From: a virus
Virus record (IMG/VR): IMGVR_UViG_3300025769_000345
Span: 1-36,751 of that record
DNA length: 36,751 nt
Direction: 5' to 3' (one strand)
The notes under the pieces were generated by a model. It was not told where the DNA came from, ran no database searches, and saw nothing but the letters and a program-made list of their open reading frames with translations. The translations under genes were made by a program, and so were the position numbers. Of this stretch, positions 30,505-36,751 are shown piece by piece. Each line of letters opens with the position of its first letter. The first letter of the stretch is position 1.

Positions 30505-30678
30505 ATGACTAAGCTAGAACTATACACGAGTGAACTGTTAATGCTCAAGGATCTACTTGAGAATGACATAGAGAATACAGGGTGGGATGGGGTTGCATAT
30601 AATGACGTTGACCTGATGCAATACTACCTTGATCGTGCTAAGGTATTAGCCAAAGTACAAGAGGAGCTAGGCTTATGA
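30505..30678 (+). CDS. Small helical early protein, unknown
   Basis: A 57-residue acidic helical protein (LELYTSELLMLKDLLENDIE, then LMQYYLDRAKVLAKVQEEL). TAGGAG precedes the ATG and its stop overlaps the next ATG (ATGA). The heptad-like Leu spacing suggests a coiled coil or dimer. Confidence 0.65.
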   Translation: MTKLELYTSELLMLKDLLENDIENTGWDGVAYNDVDLMQYYLDRAKVLAKVQEELGL

Positions 30679-30947
30679 CAAAGACAGTAAAAACTGAACT
30701 GACCCGTGACGAAGTAATGATACTCTTGGAAGTATACAACACCATTGACTCACTGGTTGATGATACAATGGAGATGATGGATGTGAGACTATCACAACTC
30801 AGTGACGCACGGGACAAGGCTTATGCGTTGAAACATATGTTTGACTTCCGACCAGTCATAGGCGATGATGGTAACCCTAACCACTGGAAGCCATGCGTAT
30901 TGCCTGACGATCCTACTGCTTGGTATTACAACAGTGAGGTGGACTAA
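30675..30947 (+). CDS. Small early protein, unknown
   Basis: A 90-residue acidic protein. The N-terminal two-thirds are helical (LTRDEVMILLEVYNTIDSLV); the C-terminus is loop-like with a Trp/Pro/Tyr pattern (NHWKPCVLPDDPTAWYYNSE). Joined by ATGA to the previous gene. Function unknown. Confidence 0.65.
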   Translation: MTKTVKTELTRDEVMILLEVYNTIDSLVDDTMEMMDVRLSQLSDARDKAYALKHMFDFRPVIGDDGNPNHWKPCVLPDDPTAWYYNSEVD

Positions 30948-30949
30948 GC

Positions 30950-31186
30950 ATGGTTACTATGGCATACGATGTGACGCTTGAGATTGACGGTGTAGCGTCC
31001 GTGGTCAAGCTCGACACTACCTATCCAGCTGTAAACAGTTGGAACAGTGCAGTTGAATTTGCAATCCACATGGCTATTCATGACCATCCCGGCACAAAGA
31101 TTGAGTTCATTGACTGTGCCGAATATGTTCATGCAGAGTACACAAACTATGGATACATTCACGATGCACCTATGGTACTCCAATGA
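30950..31186 (+). CDS. Small early protein, unknown
   Basis: A 78-residue acidic protein of alpha/beta character (YDVTLEIDGVASVVKL, then EFAIHMAIHDHPGTKIEFID). A GAGGTGG site precedes the ATG. Its stop overlaps the start of the SleB-type hydrolase (ATGA), suggesting coupled expression. Function unknown. Confidence 0.6.
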   Translation: MVTMAYDVTLEIDGVASVVKLDTTYPAVNSWNSAVEFAIHMAIHDHPGTKIEFIDCAEYVHAEYTNYGYIHDAPMVLQ

Positions 31187-31575
31187 TTAGCGCAGCGTTA
31201 ATGTGCTTGGCCCTCAATGTGTATCACGAAGCACGTAGTGAACCGTTGCAGGGTCAAGCCGCTGTGGCTCATGTTGTACTCAACAGAGTTGCAAGTGGAC
31301 GATGGCCTGATGATGTATGCTCCGTAGTGCATCAAGGCTATGAGAAGGGTAAGTTCAAGTGCCAGTTCACATGGTATTGTGACGGTAAACCTGATGAACC
31401 CACAGAGATACTGGCATGGGCAAGGTCCGTGCTGGTAGCCAACCAAGTGCTGACAGGTGTAGTGCCTGACGTTACGAATGGAGCTACACATTACCATGCA
31501 AGGTACGTTAACCCGTACTGGAGTGCATCCCTATCTAAGACTGTGACTTATGGGTCACACCTATTCTACCGATAG
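31183..31575 (+). CDS. SleB-type cell wall hydrolase
   Basis: A 130-residue protein covering the whole Hydrolase_2 (SleB) domain. Seen are LNVYHEARSEPLQGQAAVAH with the catalytic Glu16, VVLNRV, KCQFTWYCDG, NGATHYHARYVNPYW and the GSHLFYR end. Family members cleave peptidoglycan glycan strands by lytic transglycosylation. There is no clear signal peptide, although residues 1-12 are hydrophobic. It is placed among early genes, far from the late lysis cassette. Possible roles: a virion wall enzyme, or a second lysin. Confidence 0.85.
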   Translation: MISAALMCLALNVYHEARSEPLQGQAAVAHVVLNRVASGRWPDDVCSVVHQGYEKGKFKCQFTWYCDGKPDEPTEILAWARSVLVANQVLTGVVPDVTNGATHYHARYVNPYWSASLSKTVTYGSHLFYR

Positions 31576-31586
31576 CTTACCGTTAC

Positions 31587-31610
31587 TAGTATAGGGGTGG
31601 ACATATACTA
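31587..31610. repeat. Short inverted repeat before the DUF932 gene
   Basis: TAGTATA (31587-31593) and TATACTA (31604-31610) form a 7-bp inverted repeat with a 10-base loop in the 81-base gap before the DUF932 gene. It may be an operator; no clear promoter is seen. Confidence 0.45.
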
Positions 31611-31656
31611 CATAACTATGGCACAGTTGCCGTACATACAATCATAGGAGAACAGT

Positions 31657-32487
31657 ATGCCGTTTGATATTCCAGAATATTTAGACTTTGACGTAGCATT
31701 TGAGGACACACGTATGCCCGACAAGAAGTACGTCATCAATCAGACTACAGGTCAACCACTTGGTATCGTTGGTAAATCTTTCCAATGTGCATCGCATGGT
31801 GACTTCTTTCGTGGTGTAGTTGAGACAGCTACGGAGACACTATCTGAGCATGACTTGGAAGATGCAAAGTATGGCTTCCGTACTGCACGTAATGGTGCAT
31901 GGGCTATGCTTGACATCACCTTGCCCAACGTAACTATGGACATCAGCACCGACAAGTTCGAGACGGAGATCGGCAATCGTATCATCAGCCTTCATGGTAT
32001 TGATGGTTCGTGCAGCAACCAAGTGTTCTTTGGTGCAATTGATTTCTTCTGTACCAATGGCATGATTACAGGAGATCACGACAAAGTTCGCAAGAAGAAC
32101 ACATCTAACTTCTCAATGGAGAGCTTCATCTATGAGCTTAACCGTGCTCGTACAGATTTCTACCAACAGGCACAGCAGATGCAGGTGTGGGCGCATACCG
32201 ATCTCAAGTATGTAGACGTAAGCTCTTTGCTTGATGATATGCTTGGCTCTAAGCGTAAGTCAGAGAAGATGTACAGTCTGTACATGCAAGAGGCATCGAC
32301 ACGTGGTCACAACAAGTTTGCACTGTATAGTGCTATGACTAACTACGCTACCTATGCAGATGAACGTAACGGGTTCAACCTCAAGAACACTGGCAACGAC
32401 ACACAGGCCATCAGTATGTGGTCACGTGAGCAAGAGGTGAGCAAGTGGATCAGTGATGACAGGTTCCGTTTGTTGGAGGCTGCATAG
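31657..32487 (+). CDS. DUF932 phage/plasmid-like protein
   Basis: A 276-residue protein with the DUF932 pattern: MPDKKYVINQTTGQPLGIVG near the N-terminus, a central FFCTNGMITGDHDKVRKKN, and NKFALYSAMTNYATYADERN near the C-terminus. The family is common on phages and plasmids; its biochemistry is poorly known. The place just before the integrase and replication genes suggests a role in DNA metabolism or recombination. AGGAG precedes the ATG. Confidence 0.8.
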   Translation: MPFDIPEYLDFDVAFEDTRMPDKKYVINQTTGQPLGIVGKSFQCASHGDFFRGVVETATETLSEHDLEDAKYGFRTARNGAWAMLDITLPNVTMDISTDKFETEIGNRIISLHGIDGSCSNQVFFGAIDFFCTNGMITGDHDKVRKKNTSNFSMESFIYELNRARTDFYQQAQQMQVWAHTDLKYVDVSSLLDDMLGSKRKSEKMYSLYMQEASTRGHNKFALYSAMTNYATYADERNGFNLKNTGNDTQAISMWSREQEVSKWISDDRFRLLEAA

Positions 32488-32490
32488 TCT

Positions 32491-33594
32491 ATGCCTAAAC
32501 TACCACGCTACGTGCAACAACGAGTGTCACCCTCTGGGGTGATCTCATACCGCTTCAACCCACCGCAGTCCCTTGTAGACGAGGGGGTGGTTAAACGTGA
32601 GGAGTACGGCAGTGACATGAAAGAGGTGCGCAAGATTGTGAAGGAACACAACGCAGCTATTGATGCGTGGAGACATGAGCAGTCTCTTGTTATACAAGTA
32701 AAGCCCAACAGCAAGGTGACTGACTTGATAAACTTTTACTATCAGTCTAATGATTTCAACATGTTACGACCTAACACTAAAGTGGATTACAGATACTTCC
32801 TAACTGTGCTCCACCAAACAATGGGTACACGTAAGTATGAATTGGTTACACCAAAGATTGCCAAGGCTGCATATGAAGAGTGGGTGAAACGTGGTATTAG
32901 CTTTGCTAATCATGCAGCTACATGTGCAAGCCGTGTGTACAACTACGCAATACAAATGGGACACACGACACAGAACCCTTGGGCTAACATCAAACGCAAA
33001 TCAGTGACACAACGTAAGGTGGTGTGGAAACACGAAGATGTTATCCGGTTTCTTGATTATGCGTACAGCGATTACGAATACAGAAACGTAGGTCTGATTG
33101 TACAGATGGCATACGAATGGTGCCAGCGACTAGGTGACATGCGTAACCTCAAGTGGGAGAACATTAGTTTGTCTAAGCGTATACTGTATCTCGAACAGAG
33201 CAAGAGAAGGGCTGACGTAGAACTGCCTATATCTGAGGAGCTTTGTACTATGCTCAACGATCAACGAAACGACTTTGGTTTCCAAGAGTACGTGGCTCCC
33301 CATCCACGGCCTGTAAACGGTACGTATGAGCCGTATGCAATGGAGAGATTATCCAAGGTAGGGCGCAGAGTAATGCGTCTTGCAGGATTGCCAGAGGAGT
33401 TACGTCTTATGGACTTACGTAGGACAGGAGTAACACAGATGGTAGATGCAGGTGTACCACTACCCCAAGTGATGTCCGTAACTGGTCATGCACATGTGTC
33501 TTCCGTGAAACCCTATCTAAAAAATACGTACCACTCTGCAAATAGTGCATTGACACAAAGAAATGTAAGTGTACAATCGAGTGGTAACGAGTAA
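32491..33594 (+). CDS. int: Tyrosine recombinase / integrase
   Basis: A 367-residue tyrosine recombinase. The N-terminal half holds an arm and SAM-like core-binding domain. Catalytic residues seen: Arg213 (EWCQRLGDMRNL), the second box LMDLRRTGVTQM with Arg310, His333 in VTGHAHVSSVK, and the nucleophile Tyr342 (KPYLK). The usual His of HxxR is replaced by Met307. The substitution is not rare in divergent family members, but activity is unproven. No attP site or repressor gene was recognised nearby. It is only three bases after the DUF932 stop. Confidence 0.85.
   Translation: MPKLPRYVQQRVSPSGVISYRFNPPQSLVDEGVVKREEYGSDMKEVRKIVKEHNAAIDAWRHEQSLVIQVKPNSKVTDLINFYYQSNDFNMLRPNTKVDYRYFLTVLHQTMGTRKYELVTPKIAKAAYEEWVKRGISFANHAATCASRVYNYAIQMGHTTQNPWANIKRKSVTQRKVVWKHEDVIRFLDYAYSDYEYRNVGLIVQMAYEWCQRLGDMRNLKWENISLSKRILYLEQSKRRADVELPISEELCTMLNDQRNDFGFQEYVAPHPRPVNGTYEPYAMERLSKVGRRVMRLAGLPEELRLMDLRRTGVTQMVDAGVPLPQVMSVTGHAHVSSVKPYLKNTYHSANSALTQRNVSVQSSGNE
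33550..33577 (+). promoter_or_regulatory. Candidate promoter for the replication genes
   Basis: TTGACA (33550-33555), a 16-base spacer and TACAAT (33572-33577) inside the end of the integrase gene, about 40 bases before the primase start. Matches are 6/6 and 5/6. Confidence 0.5.
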
Positions 33595-33617
33595 CACATA
33601 GAAGGTATATAGAACAT

Positions 33618-34382
33618 ATGAATATAAATAACATCATAAGTGATCTATCATTAGTAAATGGTGAGACAAGGCGCATGACTTGCCCATCATGTAATACTAA
33701 GAATACTTTTACTGTTACAAATAACATGGGTTCTATTGTCTGGAATTGTTACAAGGCGAGTTGCTCTGTCTCTGGTGGTACACGTACAACACTGACCGCC
33801 GATGACATTCGCAAGTCTCTTGGACATGTTGCCGAAGAGACACACACTACAACTTTCGTCAGACCTGATTGGTTTGTACGAGACTACAAAAAACTTGAGG
33901 GCTTTTGCAACCAGTGGGAGCTTGACGCACAACAACTAGGGCTTATGTATGATGTCAAGGAACATCGTGTGGTATTCCCTGTTGTGCACAATGGAGTTAC
34001 TGTAGATGCCACAGGCAGATCACTTGGTAATCGTATACCTAAGTGGAAACGGTATGGAAAAAGTGTATTGCCATACAGTTCTGGACGTGGTAAAACTGCA
34101 GTAGTCGTTGAAGACTGCATAAGTGCTGCCGTTATAGGTGATGGTGGTGTATATGTTGGGGTAGCAGTGTTGGGTACATCGTTGTCTAATGGACACAAGG
34201 AGTACTTATCGCAGTTTTCAACGGCAATAATTGCACTAGACCCTGACGCACTACCCAAGACACTGCAATTTGCAAAGGAATTACGTGGCTACGTTGACAC
34301 AGTGAAGGTGTTGCGGCTACAAGATGACATCAAATACCGAATGCCAACCGACATGGCAAACCTTTCAGCACTAGGAGACTGA
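33618..34382 (+). CDS. DNA primase (zinc-ribbon and Toprim)
   Basis: A 254-residue primase of the T7 gp4 type, without the helicase half. A zinc ribbon is visible (Cys22, Cys25, Cys44, Cys49), followed by a Toprim fold with VVVEDCISAA (Glu165) and ALDPDA (Asp208, Asp210). It makes RNA primers for lagging-strand synthesis. It ends four bases before the helicase gene, so the two act together as in the fused T7 protein. Confidence 0.85.
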   Translation: MNINNIISDLSLVNGETRRMTCPSCNTKNTFTVTNNMGSIVWNCYKASCSVSGGTRTTLTADDIRKSLGHVAEETHTTTFVRPDWFVRDYKKLEGFCNQWELDAQQLGLMYDVKEHRVVFPVVHNGVTVDATGRSLGNRIPKWKRYGKSVLPYSSGRGKTAVVVEDCISAAVIGDGGVYVGVAVLGTSLSNGHKEYLSQFSTAIIALDPDALPKTLQFAKELRGYVDTVKVLRLQDDIKYRMPTDMANLSALGD

Positions 34383-34386
34383 CCCA

Positions 34387-35610
34387 ATGGAACTATCCCT
34401 TATCCGAAGCCTAATGGACAAAACATTCTACGATGAACATCGTGGTGCACGTTGTCCTGATCGACTCTTTAGTAAAGATGTACGTAAGATCAAGCAAGCA
34501 ATCGACACAGCTATGGATCGGTATGAGCGTACCGTAACACCAGCAGAGATTGAGGCTCTGTTCATGGCGAACAACCCCACCCTCACAACGGCACAGAAGC
34601 AGGCATACAGCCACTTGTTCCAGCAAGTGAGCAAGGAGCAGCCTATGGGTAGTGACGTAGCACAGGAAGTGCTATCAAAACTATTCCAACAGGTGGTGGG
34701 CGAAGACATTGCCAACCTTGGCTTTGACTATGTAAATGGTAGCAAGTCTAGCCTTGACCCACTACGTCAGATGCTTGAGCAATACGGTGATGACTTCACT
34801 CCCAACCTCAAGGTTGAGTGGGAGGACATTGACCTAGATACAATCATTGCAATGACTGACCTTGAGTCACAGTGGACATTCAACATCCCTACGTTGACAC
34901 GTAAGGTTGAGGGCATCAACGCTGGTCACCTCATTGAGGTAGGTGCTAGACCTAACACAGGTAAGACATCCTTTCATGCCTCACTTGTGGCTGGGCCTAA
35001 CGGCTTTGCATGGCAGGGTGCTAAGGTAGTTGTACTGTGTAATGAGGAAGGCTACCACCGTGTAGCTCACCGCTACATCACGGCAGCCACAGGTATGGAC
35101 AAGCACGAGATCGTTAAGAACAAGACACAGGCTATGGCAATCTTTGCCAAGATACGTGACAAGATCATGTTCAAAGATGCAACGGGACGTGACATGAACT
35201 GGGTTGAGTCGGTGTGCAAGTCATACAAACCTGATGTAGTTATACTGGACATGGGTGACAAGTTTGCACGTACCGCTGGCTTCTCACGACCTGACGAAGC
35301 ACTCAAGGCTAACGCTATTCATGCCAGACAGATTGCCAAGCAACAAGACTGTGCAGTATTCTACATGTCTCAGCTATCGGCAGAGGCAGAGGGTAAGGTT
35401 GTACTAAACCAAGCCATGATGGAGGGTTCACGTACAGGTAAAGCCGCAGAGGCAGACTTGATGATCATGATCTCCAAGAACCCTACAGTTGAGGGGCAGG
35501 AAGAAGAAGACAACCAACGCCACATCAACGTAGTTAAGAACAAGTTGTCCGGTTGGCACGGTATTGTACACACCGACTTGGAGTACAAGATTGCACGGTA
35601 TGTATCATGA
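34387..35610 (+). CDS. Replicative DNA helicase, DnaB/T7 gp4 type
   Basis: A 407-residue ring helicase. Motifs seen: Walker A GARPNTGKTS (186-195), a LCNEE segment (217-221) with the catalytic Glu, Walker B VVILDMGD (284-291), AVFYMSQLSAEAEGK (323-337), and KNKLSGW near 384 with the trans-acting basic residue region. The first 150 residues are helical and probably contact the primase. It unwinds the phage fork. AGGAG lies nine bases before the ATG. Confidence 0.9.
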   Translation: MELSLIRSLMDKTFYDEHRGARCPDRLFSKDVRKIKQAIDTAMDRYERTVTPAEIEALFMANNPTLTTAQKQAYSHLFQQVSKEQPMGSDVAQEVLSKLFQQVVGEDIANLGFDYVNGSKSSLDPLRQMLEQYGDDFTPNLKVEWEDIDLDTIIAMTDLESQWTFNIPTLTRKVEGINAGHLIEVGARPNTGKTSFHASLVAGPNGFAWQGAKVVVLCNEEGYHRVAHRYITAATGMDKHEIVKNKTQAMAIFAKIRDKIMFKDATGRDMNWVESVCKSYKPDVVILDMGDKFARTAGFSRPDEALKANAIHARQIAKQQDCAVFYMSQLSAEAEGKVVLNQAMMEGSRTGKAAEADLMIMISKNPTVEGQEEEDNQRHINVVKNKLSGWHGIVHTDLEYKIARYVS

Positions 35611-35807
35611 TTGACGTATCAACCCTAATAGAGATTGGGTTCACGTTGTGTATAGGTTTCATACTTTGGGATCAGCACAAGCAAAGAGAGAATATGGCTA
35701 CGTTCCAGCTGGCATTACTGGAAATGATAGATAAACACAATCAACTTGCAGATGTAGTAGTTGAATTAGACGAAGCACTTGAGGAAGTAGAGGAGGCGAT
35801 ACAGTGA
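35607..35807 (+). CDS. Small membrane-anchored coiled-coil protein
   Basis: A 66-residue protein starting MIDVSTLIEIGFTLCIGFIL. The ATG overlaps the helicase stop (ATGA); a longer frame upstream lies inside the helicase gene. One membrane helix (residues 5-21) is followed by an acidic coiled coil (NQLADVVVELDEALEEVEEA). This could tether replication proteins to the membrane or be a Rz-like spanin part; both are guesses. Confidence 0.6.
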   Translation: MIDVSTLIEIGFTLCIGFILWDQHKQRENMATFQLALLEMIDKHNQLADVVVELDEALEEVEEAIQ

Positions 35808-36151
35808 TCACACAAGAGGACATAGACGCCTTTCGTGATATGACGGAAGATGGAGCACAAGATGGTTACGTATACGTAATTACAAACAAGGCTTGGCCTG
35901 AGTGGGTCAAGATAGGCAGAGCCATTGATGCAAACGATAGGTTGCGTAGCTATCAAACCAACTCACCACTGCGTGATTACTGGATTGTGTACTCTCAATA
36001 CTTTGATGATGTCAATGCAGCTGAACGCAAGGCACACTTGATTGCTGCACGAATGACAGGTAAACCGTGGAACAAGGTTGATAACGGTGAATGGTTCAGA
36101 CTAACGGAGCAACAGGCTAGAGAAGTATTGAAGGAGGTGACACGTGACTAA
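35804..36151 (+). CDS. GIY-YIG / T5orf172-type domain protein
   Basis: A 115-residue protein starting at GTG, with AGGAGG eight bases before. Residues 21-50 contain GYVYVITNKAWPEWVKIGRA and RLRSYQT, the core of the T5orf172 (MUG113) subgroup of the GIY-YIG nuclease superfamily. The first Tyr pair (YVY) and Arg47 could be catalytic. Members are common in phages and are often homing-endonuclease-like. It is small, with no extra DNA-binding domain, so it may act on DNA during replication or be a degraded homing enzyme. Confidence 0.75.
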   Translation: MITQEDIDAFRDMTEDGAQDGYVYVITNKAWPEWVKIGRAIDANDRLRSYQTNSPLRDYWIVYSQYFDDVNAAERKAHLIAARMTGKPWNKVDNGEWFRLTEQQAREVLKEVTRD

Positions 36152-36326
36152 TACAGTATGGATATTGTTGTGGCTTGTCTTAGTACCAGAGAACGGCGTT
36201 AGATATTATCATTTGGGTACATATGACAATGAAACCTTATGTAAGACTGGACTGAGAGACGCATCAGTCATGGTCAACGACAAGAATGAAACGGTAGAAT
36301 GTATTGGGGTACAGGTAGATGATTAA
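36144..36326 (+). CDS. Small protein with N-terminal membrane or signal segment
   Basis: A 60-residue protein starting at GTG; it overlaps the end of the previous gene and its own end overlaps the ThyX start. Residues 4-14 (TVWILLWLVLV) form a short hydrophobic segment, followed by a polar domain with two Cys residues (ETLCKTGLRDASV and ETVECIGVQ) that could form a disulfide. An exported small protein would fit. Function unknown. Confidence 0.55.
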   Translation: MTNTVWILLWLVLVPENGVRYYHLGTYDNETLCKTGLRDASVMVNDKNETVECIGVQVDD

Positions 36327-36751
36327 AGCGACATATATCAACCATATGGGCAATGACCTGACGGTAGCTAACGCAGCACGTGTGTCATTTGGTAAGACAT
36401 CTGAGATGGAAGACGATCCTTGGGGTCCACCTAAGCTCAAGGCCAAGGATGATAAGCTGATCCGTTACCTTGCCAAGCACAGGCACATCAGTCCATTCGG
36501 GCATTGCTTCGCCAGCTTCCACGTCAAGGCTCCGATCTTTGTAGCACGACAGCTAGTCAAGCATAAGTTTCTGCGTTGGAATGAGATCAGCAGACGGTAC
36601 GTTGATGATAAACCTGAGTTATACATGCCTGATGTGTGGCGTGGACGTAGTGCTGACAAGAAGCAAGGCTCTGAGGGTGTCGTTGATGTAGGTGACTGGG
36701 GTGATACTAACTGGGCATGTCTCAAAGCCTACAACGATCTTCTTGAGCATG
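36319..36751 (+). CDS. thyX: Flavin-dependent thymidylate synthase (3' truncated)
   Basis: The first 144 residues of ThyX, cut by the window edge; the family is usually 200-300 long. The signature is at 81-94: KHKFLRWNEISRRY, a form of RHR-x7-S with Lys in place of both Arg residues, a variant I recall from marine phages. ARVSFGK near residue 20 and HRHISPFGHC near 54 also fit. It makes dTMP from dUMP using methylene-tetrahydrofolate, NADPH and FAD, supplying thymidine for phage DNA. The ATG overlaps the previous stop by eight bases. Confidence 0.9.
   Translation, partial: MIKATYINHMGNDLTVANAARVSFGKTSEMEDDPWGPPKLKAKDDKLIRYLAKHRHISPFGHCFASFHVKAPIFVARQLVKHKFLRWNEISRRYVDDKPELYMPDVWRGRSADKKQGSEGVVDVGDWGDTNWACLKAYNDLLEH

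Noticed and set aside
31576-33617. attP or tRNA-like sequence near the integrase
   Set aside because: I looked for tRNA arms and a T-loop pattern in the short gaps and found none; attP may be elsewhere or not recognisable by eye.
35553-35606. Upstream extension of the membrane-anchored coiled-coil gene
   Set aside because: It lies inside the helicase gene; the ATG at 35607 has the ATGA junction and gives a clean membrane helix at the N-terminus.

Overview
The window looks like most of a genome of a short-tailed (podovirus-like) marine phage, or a prophage, infecting an alphaproteobacterium. This rests on a terminase, portal, scaffold and capsid set with no sheath, tape-measure or contractile-tail genes, on tail-fibre repeat styles common in marine phages, on a holin resembling the three-helix holins of alphaproteobacterial gene-transfer agents, and on a DUF1127 protein, a family typical of Alphaproteobacteria. 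Both ends cut into genes, so the element continues on each side. No tRNA, rRNA, CRISPR array or insertion sequence was seen.

Layout. Two opposed transcription units diverge from an AT-rich control region at about 26.1-27.1 kb. Leftward (minus strand, 26.1 to 0 kb) is the late unit. It starts with small basic proteins, including a 29-residue Cys-rich peptide and a DUF1127 protein that seems to have its own promoter. A lysis cassette follows (holin-like membrane protein, GTA-type holin, M15 endolysin), then TerS, an HTH protein, TerL, portal, a large virion protein, scaffold, major capsid protein, two tail-hub proteins and a 10-kb tail-fibre/adhesin cluster with duplicated domains. Rightward (plus strand, 27.1 to 36.7 kb) is the early unit: a run of small unknown genes, an HhH-glycosylase-like protein, an HTH protein, a SleB-type wall hydrolase, a DUF932 protein, a tyrosine integrase, separate primase and DnaB-type helicase genes, a GIY-YIG-type protein and the start of a flavin-dependent thymidylate synthase (ThyX). 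No DNA or RNA polymerase is visible; they may lie beyond the right edge.

How it fits together. Late genes are tightly packed with ATGA or TAATG junctions, so translation is probably coupled. Internal sigma-70-like promoters (TTGACA with TATAAC or TAAAAC) appear before the late unit, before scaffold, before capsid and before DUF1127. On the early side one promoter overlaps a perfect 13-bp inverted repeat, and another lies inside the integrase end, ahead of the primase.

The most striking unexplained signal is a 14-bp palindrome, GTCCAA-NN-TTGGAC, found six times between 26.85 and 29.41 kb and nowhere else that I could see. It falls both in intergenic leaders and inside genes. It may be the operator set of an undescribed phage regulator. 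All functional calls come from reading motifs by eye; no database search was run.
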